From positions 558,001 to 622,000 of the forward strand of contig JAGB01000002.1 of assembly GCA_000526435.1 (NCBI GenBank): a stretch of 64,000 nucleotides of DNA. Direction: 5' to 3'. Below are positions 27,795-36,530 of the stretch, in pieces. The translations under genes and the position numbers were made by a program. The notes under the pieces are model-generated. The model did no database searches, was not told where the DNA came from, and worked only from the letters and a program-made list of their open reading frames with translations. The DNA is from Caldicoprobacter oshimai DSM 21659. GTDB taxonomy: Bacteria; Bacillota; Clostridia; Caldicoprobacterales; Caldicoprobacteraceae. Numbering within the stretch: the stretch's first letter is position 1; the number at the start of each line of letters is the position of its first letter.

Positions 27795-28646
27795 TTAAAT
27801 GAAATCATTTAAATACCCCTTTATCTTTTGTATATCGACGGGCCTATCTATAAGTGCAGGGCCTTCCCTTAAGAATTCAATCTTATCGCAGTATGTGGGT
27901 TTTTCTTCGCGATAGATTATGCCAATGGGTATACGGTCCCCCCACTCCATGGCCTTTTCCATGGCCTTCAGCTTATCGGTAGGGTCATAGCTCTCATCTA
28001 GTTTGTAAACCCTTTTGCTGTACCACTGAAAGGTGTTTACCTTATTAAAGCTGACGCAGGGCTGGAGTATGTCCACCAGAGAATACCCCTTGTGCTTTAT
28101 GGCCTCCACCATGATCGATGTCAAATGTTCTTTATCGCCGCTGAAGGCCCGTGCCACAAAGCCTGCACCCAGCGCTATAGCCAGAAGCACTGGGTTGAGA
28201 GGCGGGTTTATATTGCCCGCAACCTGAACCTCGGTAACATGACCCAAATCAGTGGTGGGAGAGGCCTGCCCTTTGGTAAGCCCATATATCTGGTTGTCGT
28301 GCACAAAATGGGTTATATCGACGTTTCTCCGTATGTTATGTATGAAGTGGTTTCCGCCTTCACCGTATGAATCGCCGTCCCCGGTGTGCACGATAACGGT
28401 AAGGTCCTTATTCACCATTTTGGCTCCCACAGCGGCCGGAAGCGCCCTACCGTGCAGGCCGCAAAACCCGTTTGTGTTTATATATTGAGGTGTCTTGGCG
28501 GCCTGACCTATCCCCCCAACGATTAGCACTTCATGCGGCTTTTTCCCGAGAATCTCCAGGGCATTTTTCAATGCTTCAAGGATATTAAAATTGCCACAGC
28601 CGGGACACCATGCAGTCTCTAAAATGACATAATTTGTATTGCTCAT
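27795..28646 (-). CDS. korB: 2-oxoacid:ferredoxin oxidoreductase, beta subunit
   Basis: The thiamine-pyrophosphate subunit of an enzyme that oxidatively decarboxylates 2-oxoacids (2-oxoglutarate likely) to acyl-CoA with reduction of ferredoxin. TPP/Mg binding is in HTGDGDSYGEGGNHFIH (about 93-109), with IYGLTKGQASPTT after it. The cluster cysteines Cys14 and Cys17 (WCPGCGN) and the Cys in LQPCVSFNK are present. The third, usually in GIGC, is Gln48 here, with Cys62 nearby as a possible substitute. 283 residues. It starts 5 bp after the korA stop; AAAAGGAG precedes ATG 28646. Substrate assigned by family only. Confidence 0.9.
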   Translation of the reverse strand: MSNTNYVILETAWCPGCGNFNILEALKNALEILGKKPHEVLIVGGIGQAAKTPQYINTNGFCGLHGRALPAAVGAKMVNKDLTVIVHTGDGDSYGEGGNHFIHNIRRNVDITHFVHDNQIYGLTKGQASPTTDLGHVTEVQVAGNINPPLNPVLLAIALGAGFVARAFSGDKEHLTSIMVEAIKHKGYSLVDILQPCVSFNKVNTFQWYSKRVYKLDESYDPTDKLKAMEKAMEWGDRIPIGIIYREEKPTYCDKIEFLREGPALIDRPVDIQKIKGYLNDFI

Positions 28647-28651
28647 AAGCC

Positions 28652-30364
28652 CTACTCCTTTTCCCTCACTTTCTCAAAGATATATCGTGGGCTCATCGGC
28701 CTTCCGTCGTATTTCAGTACGCTGAAGTCGCAGAATATCCCCGCCACCTCGGCCACCAGAGAGGCAAGCTGTCCGGTGGCATTTTGTTCTACGTTTATTA
28801 TCTTCTTTGCCTTTTTGGCCTTTTCCACAAGCACCTTGGTAGGCAAAGGCCATACATCGCCAAACACCAGAGCAGCATATCTTGTACGCTGCCCGCTATT
28901 CAACATCGACACCGCTTCAGCCAGCGGCCCCCAGGTTGAACCCCACGCCAAAATCAACACATCAAAGTCGTCGTCGCCCAAAAACCAGGGCTCCTGCAAT
29001 TCCTGCTTCAGATACTCCAGCTTTCTCAGCCTTTTGTCCACCATCTGCTGCCTGACGTCTGCCGATTCGGTTATATGGCCGTACTCGTCGTGTTCATCGC
29101 TGTCCACCAGCACCGTAACGCCAGGGATTTTACCCGGTATGACCCTGGGCGATACTCCTGTGGGAGTGATTTTGTACCTTTTGTAAGGCTTATCCTCCAC
29201 AGTATGCGTTATGTACCTCTCATGGCGTATTCCATCGAAATCAAATGGCTTTATGGTCACCGTCGAATCGGCAAGGAATTGATCGCTCAAAAGTATGACT
29301 GGAATCTGATACTTATCGGCCAGGTTGAAGGCCCTCACCGTCTGGTAAAAGGCATCTTCAGCATTTCTGGGCGCGATGACCATGCGTGGAAACTCCCCTT
29401 GGGAAGCTGAAATCACGAATTTCAGGTCGCCCTGCTCGGTCCTGGTGGGAAATCCGGTTACCGGGCCCGGACGCTGCACCTCGGCTATGACCAGCGGCAC
29501 TTCAAGCATGCCGGCCAGTCCCAGCCCTTCCACCATGAGGGAAAACCCTCCGCCCGATGTACCAGTCATGGCTCTTGCCCCTGCATACGAAGCGCCGATT
29601 GCCATGTTTATGGCAGCAATCTCATCCTCGGCCTGCTCAACCACTATTTCAGCGTCCATCATCTTTGAAGCCAGATAATTCATTATGCTGGTTGACGGAG
29701 TCATGGGATAGGCCGAATAGAATTTGCAGCCCGCCGCCAGCGCTCCGAGGGCAATGGCCTGGTTGCCATTAATCAATATGTTTTCGCCTTCCTTGGGCAA
29801 GGATAGGCTATTTTTCGGCAATGATAGGTTATCCCCAGGCAATGACAGGTTGTACCTTGGCTGTACCAGCTTGCTGCCCTCCAAAACGGCCTCGGCGTTT
29901 TGCCTTGCTATATCGGGCCGAAAGATCTTCGAATATACGGCCTCAACTTCGGTCGCTGAAATGCCTAGCAGCGCTAGTGCCGCTCCCAAAGCAGCGCTTC
30001 CTGACACCCTGGCATTTCCGACCCGCCTGGCGACCTCCATCAAGGGAAGCGCCATTACCCTGTCATCGGCGTGAGCAACTTGCTTATCGCAAATTACAAA
30101 ACCGTCCGCCTTAAGCCTGCCTATGTGTAGGTCAACCGTTTCCTCGTTCAAAGCTATTATGCCATCCAGTTCATCTGCGTGAGAAAAAAGCTCTTGGTCT
30201 CCAAAGCGTATCTGAACGAAGTTGTGGCCACCGCGTACCCTTGACATGTAATCCCTTATGCTGAAAACCTTGAAGCCATTTCTCTGGAGCACCTTTTCGA
30301 ACACGCTGGACAGGGTCTCCACCCCCTGACCGGCCGCGCCACCTATCAGGATATTGTAATCCAT
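28652..30364 (-). CDS. korA: 2-oxoacid:ferredoxin oxidoreductase, fused gamma-alpha subunit
   Basis: 570 residues. The N-terminal gamma domain (about 1-185, GGAAGQGVETLSSVF at the start) is fused to the alpha domain (about 205-480: NGNQAIALGALAAGCKFYSAYPMTPSTSIMNYLA, QAEDEIAAINMAIGASYAGARAMTGTSGGGFSLMVEGLGLAGMLE) and a transketolase C-like domain. This two-subunit arrangement with KorB is common in clostridia and needs no separate delta ferredoxin subunit. The linker between domains has a heptapeptide repeated three times (NLSLPGD, NLSLPKN, SLSLPKE), encoded by a 21-bp tandem repeat. ATG 30364 follows AAGGGAGTG. Confidence 0.92.
   Translation of the reverse strand: MDYNILIGGAAGQGVETLSSVFEKVLQRNGFKVFSIRDYMSRVRGGHNFVQIRFGDQELFSHADELDGIIALNEETVDLHIGRLKADGFVICDKQVAHADDRVMALPLMEVARRVGNARVSGSAALGAALALLGISATEVEAVYSKIFRPDIARQNAEAVLEGSKLVQPRYNLSLPGDNLSLPKNSLSLPKEGENILINGNQAIALGALAAGCKFYSAYPMTPSTSIMNYLASKMMDAEIVVEQAEDEIAAINMAIGASYAGARAMTGTSGGGFSLMVEGLGLAGMLEVPLVIAEVQRPGPVTGFPTRTEQGDLKFVISASQGEFPRMVIAPRNAEDAFYQTVRAFNLADKYQIPVILLSDQFLADSTVTIKPFDFDGIRHERYITHTVEDKPYKRYKITPTGVSPRVIPGKIPGVTVLVDSDEHDEYGHITESADVRQQMVDKRLRKLEYLKQELQEPWFLGDDDFDVLILAWGSTWGPLAEAVSMLNSGQRTRYAALVFGDVWPLPTKVLVEKAKKAKKIINVEQNATGQLASLVAEVAGIFCDFSVLKYDGRPMSPRYIFEKVREKE
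29796..29858. repeat. three 21-bp tandem repeats inside korA
   Basis: Units begin ggcaa(g/t)ga(t/c)aggt at 29796, 29817 and 29838, and keep the reading frame (7 codons each). They encode the interdomain linker of KorA, so gain or loss of units would change linker length without breaking the protein. Confidence 0.75.
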
Positions 30365-30500
30365 CTTTTCACTCCCTTGTCTCTTTTATATTACAGTGAA
30401 ATGGCTTTCTTACACGCCACCTATCTCGACAAATCGTTTATTTAAAACCCCTTTCATATACACGGCACACCGCTCAAAATCCCAAATCGTTCTAAAAGAT

Positions 30501-32408
30501 TTATACCCCCATATCTCGTTTTAAAAACAAAGATTCTGCTTTTTTATCGTTTATTTTCAATACCGTGTTGGGATAACAATATACAGCATCAAATTTCCCA
30601 TCAGCATCTACAATCTTGCAATAAGTACTTACGCCCGTAGAAGAACCTACTATTCCGGCTTTTATCCCCTTGCCTGCTACCAGCATTCCGCCCAATACTA
30701 CACTTTTGGGATCTTTGAAAATAATGCGGTTTTTAGCAACTATCTTGGATTGATAGCTTCCACGCCCTGTTACAAAAACGCTCCCACTGGCCAAAATCAA
30801 GGAGTTCTCACAATAGCTGAACGTTATGTTCATATTGGCGACATAGCGTTGTTTAAGGGCATTCTCATACTCGATAAACTCAGCATAAATTCGATGCATT
30901 CTATCTAAGCTATCTATTCGAAAAGCATTAATGCCAAGCAACTTATCTTTCATTTTATACAGCAATTTTGAAATATCGCTGGCTTCTTCCTCTTCCATGA
31001 GGGGCAGTATATTCTCTATATCCTCCACAAGCGTCTTAAGCTTAGTATTTTCGTTTATCAATCTATATACAACGTGTGCTATGCTCTCATTCCCTTGCCG
31101 TAAATACATCACAGTCACTTTTTCAATGATAGCCTTCAATTCACGATTAATTCTTCCTATGGTAGGGAGTACAAACAAATGTTGGACGATATTGCCGCCT
31201 GCTGTGACCTTGCATTTGATGACTTTGCCGTGTATCTCTACATTTCTACCTGCTTTTATTGTCGCATGATAGCAGTTCCCGTAAATTATAATGTCCCCTC
31301 CAGCTATCACTTTCAAGCCGTCCTTTACATCACCTTTCACAACCACGTCACCATCAAACCTAATATTGCCTGTATCCACATTGACGTCACTGGGAACAGT
31401 CAATACTGGGTTTACGCTCACTACGCCTTTCTCCAATACAGGCCTTCCGGGGATAGTCGCCACAATTCTGTTATTATCTAAAAGCACTGCACCTTTTCCT
31501 GCTTTAAACACCGCATCCTTGGCGGGACGCGCTTTAATAACCTCTCCAGTAACCGTCATTCCATCCATGCCCGGTATAGCAGGAACCACCTTTTCAGCCA
31601 ATATTTCCCCTACTTTAACCGTGGGAATAATGGTGTGATCCATCATATCCACTTTTTTGTCAGTATCAAAATCAGGGTTTCTATAGCTATGTTGGGTGAA
31701 AAAGTACTTTACACGGGCGTCAACGCCATCAATCGGTGGTCTCCCTTTTGCCACAACTGCACTTCCATTTCTTGGTAATTTAAGCAACTTTTCAATTTCT
31801 TCTATGAGTATGAACTCTGGTAAGACTCCATTCTTAATCAACTCTTGAATACACTGTTCAACCGTGATATCAGGTGGCGGAATTTCCTCATAATCTCCGC
31901 TAACCACAATGCTGTTGCCGGCTTTTACATCCCTCAAAAAGTACTTTTTCCCTGGTATCCTTTCGATTTTTAAGATTGCCTGCATCTTATCGGGTGTAAT
32001 ATAAACCTCCACGCGGGACACCGGAGGGATTTCCTTGGGTATAACCTGTATCCAATCTCTTTCTGTGACCACACATGATCCAACCGCTCTTTGGCCATTT
32101 ATATATACTTCGATGTTTTGATCATTTACAATTAAAGAAGGATATTTCCCTCCACTCACGGGATTCTTGACTCTCACAACCCCATCTTTAATCTCTACTG
32201 TTCCATCAATGGGTTTAACACTTTCAATCACTTTTTCCCTCTTTTGCCTGGATACCTCTATCCTATAAACCCCTCGCCACCTGATAATTCCCCAAAGCAT
32301 GGAACCCGGCGGCCTTATAGTATAAACCCTCAAATAATTTCTATGGCAGTTATAATACTTTTCAGCCCTGGATAGCGCCTCTTCTACGCTATCTGCCTTA
32401 AACAGCAT
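30501..32408 (-). CDS. DUF342/FapA-family polymer-forming protein
   Basis: A 635-residue member of the DUF342 family. The N-terminus (MLFKADSVEEALSRAEKYY, about 1-60) is a Jag_N-like domain. The middle has the DUF342 parallel beta-helix with runs of Gly and Val (IRFDGDVVVKGDVKDGLKV, IYGNCYHATIKAGRNVEIHG, about 320-390), and a coiled segment plus second beta-helix portion close the protein. The family includes FapA, linked to flagellar assembly and localisation, but many members act elsewhere. ATG 32408 with AAAGGGGAAGGGC upstream is preferred; an ATG at 32465 inside the upstream gene also opens the frame. Cotranscribed with the GGDEF-HD-GYP gene, so under the same c-di-GMP riboswitch. Confidence 0.88.
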   Translation of the reverse strand: MLFKADSVEEALSRAEKYYNCHRNYLRVYTIRPPGSMLWGIIRWRGVYRIEVSRQKREKVIESVKPIDGTVEIKDGVVRVKNPVSGGKYPSLIVNDQNIEVYINGQRAVGSCVVTERDWIQVIPKEIPPVSRVEVYITPDKMQAILKIERIPGKKYFLRDVKAGNSIVVSGDYEEIPPPDITVEQCIQELIKNGVLPEFILIEEIEKLLKLPRNGSAVVAKGRPPIDGVDARVKYFFTQHSYRNPDFDTDKKVDMMDHTIIPTVKVGEILAEKVVPAIPGMDGMTVTGEVIKARPAKDAVFKAGKGAVLLDNNRIVATIPGRPVLEKGVVSVNPVLTVPSDVNVDTGNIRFDGDVVVKGDVKDGLKVIAGGDIIIYGNCYHATIKAGRNVEIHGKVIKCKVTAGGNIVQHLFVLPTIGRINRELKAIIEKVTVMYLRQGNESIAHVVYRLINENTKLKTLVEDIENILPLMEEEEASDISKLLYKMKDKLLGINAFRIDSLDRMHRIYAEFIEYENALKQRYVANMNITFSYCENSLILASGSVFVTGRGSYQSKIVAKNRIIFKDPKSVVLGGMLVAGKGIKAGIVGSSTGVSTYCKIVDADGKFDAVYCYPNTVLKINDKKAESLFLKRDMGV

Positions 32409-32427
32409 GCCCTTCCCCTTTCGTCTC

Positions 32428-34374
32428 TTAACTAAGACGTTTAACCTTATTGATTTTTCCTTCATCCTCCTTTGTCAGCAAATTCAGAAAAATTTCCACA
32501 ACCCGTGGGTCAAACTGCGTTCCAGCGTTCCTCTTTATTTCCGCAAGCGCCATTTCCCGGCTCATGGCTTTGCGGTACACACGATCGCTGGTCATAGCGT
32601 CATAGGCATCAACCACCGCCAGAATGCGGCACAGCAGTGGAATCTCTTCCCCCTTTAACCCTCTCGGGTACCCGTGCCCATCCCAGCGTTCATGGTGATA
32701 CAGTATATACTCAGCAATATGTACCAGCTCCGAAATGCCCTTTGCAATGCGCCAGCCAATCTCGGGGTGTTTCTTCATCTCCTCCCACTCTTCCGCGGTC
32801 AGCGGTCCCGGCTTTTTCAGTATGCTCTCATTTATACCGACCTTGCCTATATCATGGAGTACAGCCAGGAGGGCCAATTCATCCAGTTCCTTGGATGAGA
32901 GCCCCATTTTTCTGCCTATTGCCAAGCAATAGCTTTTCAATCGCTCGGCATGCTCCTCGGTCTCCGTGCTTTTGGCAAACAGCGCCATAAGAATGCTGTT
33001 AACCACGGCATTGCGATAGCTTTTCTCCTCCATAAGCTTGGTACGATGCATCATCTCTTCTGCTTCTTTAACAACCTGATTCAAGCTTTCCAAGGGCTTT
33101 TTCTTTACCGCATAACCAATGGCCAGGCTGAGCTGCACCTCCCCCTCTTTCTCTTGTAGGCACCTGCTTTTTATCCTCTCCACAATTTTTTCGGCAGCCC
33201 TTGCTGTAATGCGTGGCAGAAGAATTAAAAATTCGTCTCCGTCCCATCTGGCTACTATATCGGTTCTCCTGCAGCTTTCCCTCAATATCCTGGCAGCCCT
33301 TTTAAGCAGGTTATCCCCTTCCTGAACCCCAAACATGTCGTTGACCAGCTTAAGCCCGTTGATATCAGCCACTATAACAGCAATGGAAAATGCTCTGGAA
33401 GAAGCCTGCCATCTTGCGAACTCTTCTTCCACAAAACGCCGGTTGTAAAGCCCGGTTAGCGGGTCACGGTAGCTCAAACTGTTAAACTTCTCCTGCCATA
33501 CCTTTTCCTGCGTGATATCGCGAAACACCATGACTGCTCCCACTGTTTGGCCTTTCATATCTTTTATAGGCGCTGCCTTTATTGGTGTAACACTATCAGC
33601 TATCAGTACCCTACACCCTTCTTTGGTTACCAAGGCAGTATGTTTGGCCAAGCTAACAGTACTTCCTGTCCACAAAGCTTCAGCTATGGGGTTCTCTACC
33701 ATTTCCCCTGTATCCTCATTTATCAACTTAAAAACCTCATCAAAGGGCTTTCCCTTTACTTCATCCTCGCTCCAGCCAGTAATCTGCTGTGCGGCTGGAT
33801 TGAGCATGCTAATCCGACCGGCCTGATCAGTAGTAACAACGCCCTCACCGATGGAAAGCAGGGTAATCCTGTACAGTTCTTTTTCGCAATACAGTTCTTC
33901 TCTATACCTTTCTCTGTCAGTGACCTCAAACCTCTCATTAAATATCACGTCAGGCTCTGTAGTAAGGTCATTTATCCTACTCTCCTTCTCTCCCAAAGCA
34001 TTCTCCAATTCCACTTCTTTGGTGACATCCTGAAATACCGTAACAAAATGCTCCTTATCTATTGCAAAAGCTGTTATCTTATACCAGCGCTTCAACGATT
34101 CCAGATATTGTTTAACCTCCTGTGTTTGTCCACTTAAGGTTACCCCTTCATATAAGCCTATCCAATCAAAAGCCCTCAGCTCTGTACCATACAAGACTTC
34201 CTTTACTCCCTTGCCTACGATAGCTTTCTTTGTTAACCCAGTCAATTTTTCAAATGTAGGATTAACATCAAGAAAGATGTAATCCTTATTCCCACCTTGC
34301 TCCTCAATCAGCTTGTGAATAGCACAGCCAAACGGGATCTGCTGCAGAATTTTTCGCATGATTTTCGCCTTCAT
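32428..34374 (-). CDS. PAS-PAS-GGDEF-HD-GYP c-di-GMP enzyme
   Basis: A 648-residue protein with two PAS domains (about 8-115, 165-295), a GGDEF domain (about 305-440) and an HD-GYP phosphodiesterase domain (about 455-640). The cyclase signature is changed to DGDEF (ARWDGDEF) with an intact RRTD inhibitory site, so synthesis may be reduced or the domain may act as a sensor. The hydrolase motifs are complete: HDIGKVGI, HHERWDGHGYP, DAYDAMTSDRVYR. It may therefore mainly degrade c-di-GMP. Its long leader contains a c-di-GMP-I riboswitch and terminator, giving a feedback loop. Start ATG 34374 with GGGG upstream. Confidence 0.92.
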   Translation of the reverse strand: MKAKIMRKILQQIPFGCAIHKLIEEQGGNKDYIFLDVNPTFEKLTGLTKKAIVGKGVKEVLYGTELRAFDWIGLYEGVTLSGQTQEVKQYLESLKRWYKITAFAIDKEHFVTVFQDVTKEVELENALGEKESRINDLTTEPDVIFNERFEVTDRERYREELYCEKELYRITLLSIGEGVVTTDQAGRISMLNPAAQQITGWSEDEVKGKPFDEVFKLINEDTGEMVENPIAEALWTGSTVSLAKHTALVTKEGCRVLIADSVTPIKAAPIKDMKGQTVGAVMVFRDITQEKVWQEKFNSLSYRDPLTGLYNRRFVEEEFARWQASSRAFSIAVIVADINGLKLVNDMFGVQEGDNLLKRAARILRESCRRTDIVARWDGDEFLILLPRITARAAEKIVERIKSRCLQEKEGEVQLSLAIGYAVKKKPLESLNQVVKEAEEMMHRTKLMEEKSYRNAVVNSILMALFAKSTETEEHAERLKSYCLAIGRKMGLSSKELDELALLAVLHDIGKVGINESILKKPGPLTAEEWEEMKKHPEIGWRIAKGISELVHIAEYILYHHERWDGHGYPRGLKGEEIPLLCRILAVVDAYDAMTSDRVYRKAMSREMALAEIKRNAGTQFDPRVVEIFLNLLTKEDEGKINKVKRLS

Positions 34375-34556
34375 TTTATCCCCCTTACCCCTAACTTGCT
34401 AATTTATAAAAATAAAAGGCCGTTGCAGCACCCTACCATATAGAAATACACAGCACAAGTCTAAAGTTGTGGTGCCCAACAGCCCTTCATGGTACACCAA
34501 CTGCATATTTAACATTTATAGGTTTAGCTTCCATTTTATTACATTTAATGTATAAA

Positions 34557-34676
34557 TTACCCCCCCCCCCCCCCCCCCCATGCGAACATATGTTTGGGAT
34601 TGCTGTTGACAAAGGAAACTCCATCCATATTCCCTCTAATTGCAAATCTATGTAAACCAAATGCGAGAATGGCCAT
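34557..34676 (-). CDS. small frame running into a G20 tract
   Basis: ATG 34676 (AAGGTG just upstream) begins MAILAFGLHRFAIRGNMDGV and continues to FAW, then six glycines from the G run, then TAA. A one-base change in the tract would join it to the open frame NLYIKCNKMEAKPINVKY, which stays open to 34487. It may be an upstream peptide in the riboswitch leader or a decayed small gene. Function unknown; I cannot tell whether it is translated. Confidence 0.3.
   Translation of the reverse strand: MAILAFGLHRFAIRGNMDGVSFVNSNPKHMFAWGGGGGG
34560..34579. repeat. homopolymer of 20 C (G on the coding strand)
   Basis: Twenty consecutive C residues on the plus strand, far longer than any other GC homopolymer in the window. 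It lies between the riboswitch terminator and the GGDEF-HD-GYP start. Such runs slip in replication and are also error-prone in sequencing. Confidence 0.95.
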
Positions 34677-34734
34677 ACACCTTCACCACCAGACAAATTT
34701 CAACTACTTCTCAATCACACGTACGTTCAGCCAA

Positions 34735-34792
34735 ATAAAAAAGCTCTGCATGCCGATTGCAAAAGGAGTACATCTTCATCCCATGCAGAGCT
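34735..34792 (-). terminator. terminator hairpin of the c-di-GMP riboswitch
   Basis: On the minus strand AGCTCTGCATG (34792-34782) pairs with CATGCAGAGCT (34752-34742), followed by TTTTT. It starts 18 nt after the aptamer's P1 stem and fits as the expression platform. Confidence 0.85.
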
Positions 34793-34810
34793 ACGTCTGT
34801 CTTTACAATC

Positions 34811-34906
34811 ACCCTTTGTGCAACCGGCTGCCATAGAACGATAACGTTCCTTAGGCCCTTGGCTTTGCGCCCCTGCCTTTCGACAGGTTTGCCCTTTAAC
34901 AAGGGT
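34811..34906 (-). ncRNA. c-di-GMP-I (GEMM) riboswitch
   Basis: Read on the minus strand, the conserved core is present in order: GGGCAAACC, the hairpin CCTGTC-GAAA-GGCAGG with its GNRA tetraloop, GGCGCAAAGCC, GGGCCTAAGG, a P3 hairpin GAACG-TTAT-CGTTC, and GGCAGCCGGTT. The ends ACCCTTGT and ACAAAGGGT close P1 with one bulge. This matches the GEMM class I aptamer closely. A terminator follows at once, and the downstream genes are the GGDEF-HD-GYP enzyme and FapA. Whether ligand turns expression on or off depends on whether the terminator competes with P1 and cannot be settled by eye. Confidence 0.92.
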
Positions 34907-34977
34907 TACAGTTTTCCCCATTTTCATGGATTTAAGCCAAATACACCCCTAAAACGTATAGTAAAATTTTTTAACTT

Positions 34978-35006
34978 ATTATAGCAACATTTACTTCATA
35001 TTTCAA
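34978..35006 (-). promoter_or_regulatory. promoter of the riboswitch transcript
   Basis: TTGAAA (35006-35001), a 17-bp spacer, and TATAAT (34983-34978). It starts transcription about 65 nt before the aptamer. Confidence 0.7.
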
Positions 35007-35085
35007 CAAATTACTCCATTTTTCTGCAATGTTTTTCATCGAAACTTTTATACACAGCCAACCAAAACCCCCTGATGCCAAAAAT

Positions 35086-35107
35086 AAAAACAACCCCTCA
35101 CGGGGTT
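35086..35107 (-). terminator. terminator of the DUF4139 gene
   Basis: AACCCC-GTGA-GGGGTT on the minus strand (35107-35092), followed by GTTTTTATTTTTG. It separates the DUF4139 gene from the riboswitch promoter. Confidence 0.85.
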
Positions 35108-35119
35108 TTAAAAATTTAA

Positions 35120-36427
35120 TTATCTCTTCAGTGTTATCTCCAGTCTTCTGTCAATTCTGTATTCAAAACAGACCACCGCTTTCTCATCAGCAGGCACTTC
35201 AACCACAAATTCTATTTCGCTGGATGACTTCTTGATATAATCGTGACTTGACGATACCATCTCCCACACGCCCCAGATTTTATGAGTAAAATGCACTTCC
35301 GCTGGTTTATCCTTATGATTTTTTATTGTGTACTCATATCTGTAATGCTCAAAACCATTTAGTTTTTTACGCCCCACTTCTCTACAGTCAAAAGTTATAT
35401 CAAAGGCATTGCCTATCTTGAGCTTTATGTTTTCGTCTTTTGGGGTGTGATCTATAAAGTCTTCACCTATAAACTCCAGAGAACCATCGTCCTCATCCAC
35501 CTTATACAGTTTGACTTTGCCTTTAGGCATAGGAATGCCCAGACCCGATTCCCTCGTGTTGGCAAACTCAACAACGATGTTTACTTTCTCATCATATACA
35601 TCCAGTTGATAGTATTTCTTATATGGCACATTTAAACCGCTGAGTATGTTAATCTGCTTGGTCTGATTATCCTTCAACGTGGTAGGATGAAGCAGCGTAT
35701 ACATGTGATAGTCAAAAAAGCTCTTCTCTTCAGCCTGCGGCGCCATTGCCTCCTTAACATACACTCCATCCTCAAAACATTCAATCCGGCGGAGTTCCTT
35801 GACACGATACACATCACCGGCTATAAGCTTGACCTTGGCATTTTCAAACGTTGCCCCGCTCTCATTTTCAATCTCAGCCCATCCGGCGATGTTTAAAACA
35901 TTTTCTGAAAGCTCTACCACATAATTGGCAACCCATTTAAATCCACGGCAGAGATAAGAAACCCTAACAGTATCCGTTCTGCTAGGCGCTATCTTCCATA
36001 CAAGGGCCGGCTTCACGATTAGGCCAGACGGCAGCGACGGCAATACAATTTCAGCCTGTGAGTCAATGTATATCTCCTTTGTAGCACAATCTTCCAGAAC
36101 ACACTTACCTCCCTCTTCAACCGACAACAACCGGCATTTTTTCTTTTCACCAGTCTCTCTATCCACCAGCCATACATCTTTATCGATGTACTTTTGGAGG
36201 AGCTTATCCCTGCTCACCAGGTCATAATCATAGTTGAACTCAAGCACGTTTAATCCCTCAACAAGCAGCGAATCGGTTTCTATGCGCTGGGCCACATCTG
36301 CGAAGACAAGCTCGCTCTCTTCACCTGTAAGGCCAACCGTACGAACTTCTTTGACGGTTCCAAACCCTCCGTTGTAGATGGTCAAAGATACTTCTTTTGT
36401 ATCCGCCGAGGTGCAAATCTTTACCAT
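35120..36427 (-). CDS. DUF4139-domain protein
   Basis: A 435-residue soluble protein. The N-terminal part (YNGGFGTVKEVRTVGL, VLEFNYDYDLVSRDKLLQKY, LLSVEEGGKCVL) and the C-terminal beta-rich half (WVANYVVELSENVLNIAGWAEIEN, ENAKVKLIAGDV, HYRYEYTIKNHKDKPAEVHF) are typical of DUF4139 proteins, some of which are annotated as mucoidy-inhibitor-like. Molecular function unknown. The segment RIDRRLEITLKR ends the chain. ACAGGGGGTG precedes ATG 36427. It follows the PH-domain gene by about 100 bp on the same strand, so the two may be coexpressed. Confidence 0.8.
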   Translation of the reverse strand: MVKICTSADTKEVSLTIYNGGFGTVKEVRTVGLTGEESELVFADVAQRIETDSLLVEGLNVLEFNYDYDLVSRDKLLQKYIDKDVWLVDRETGEKKKCRLLSVEEGGKCVLEDCATKEIYIDSQAEIVLPSLPSGLIVKPALVWKIAPSRTDTVRVSYLCRGFKWVANYVVELSENVLNIAGWAEIENESGATFENAKVKLIAGDVYRVKELRRIECFEDGVYVKEAMAPQAEEKSFFDYHMYTLLHPTTLKDNQTKQINILSGLNVPYKKYYQLDVYDEKVNIVVEFANTRESGLGIPMPKGKVKLYKVDEDDGSLEFIGEDFIDHTPKDENIKLKIGNAFDITFDCREVGRKKLNGFEHYRYEYTIKNHKDKPAEVHFTHKIWGVWEMVSSSHDYIKKSSSEIEFVVEVPADEKAVVCFEYRIDRRLEITLKR

Positions 36428-36530
36428 CGATTTTCACCCCCTGTATCTTAAACGTGCTGATATGCAGCTCTTACTGTGACAGCTTTTTACAAAAATGACA
36501 TTGTCTATATGCCTCTTTACATCCTACTTA

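Noticed and set aside
29796-29858. Tandem repeats as a CRISPR array
   Set aside because: Units are contiguous, 21 bp and in frame within korA; there are no spacers or cas genes.
34487-34696. A 69-codon frame passing through the G20 tract (SHGGGGGGGNLYIK)
   Set aside because: No ribosome site and dependent on exact tract length; the alternative frame with a start at 34676 is somewhat better, and both are doubtful.
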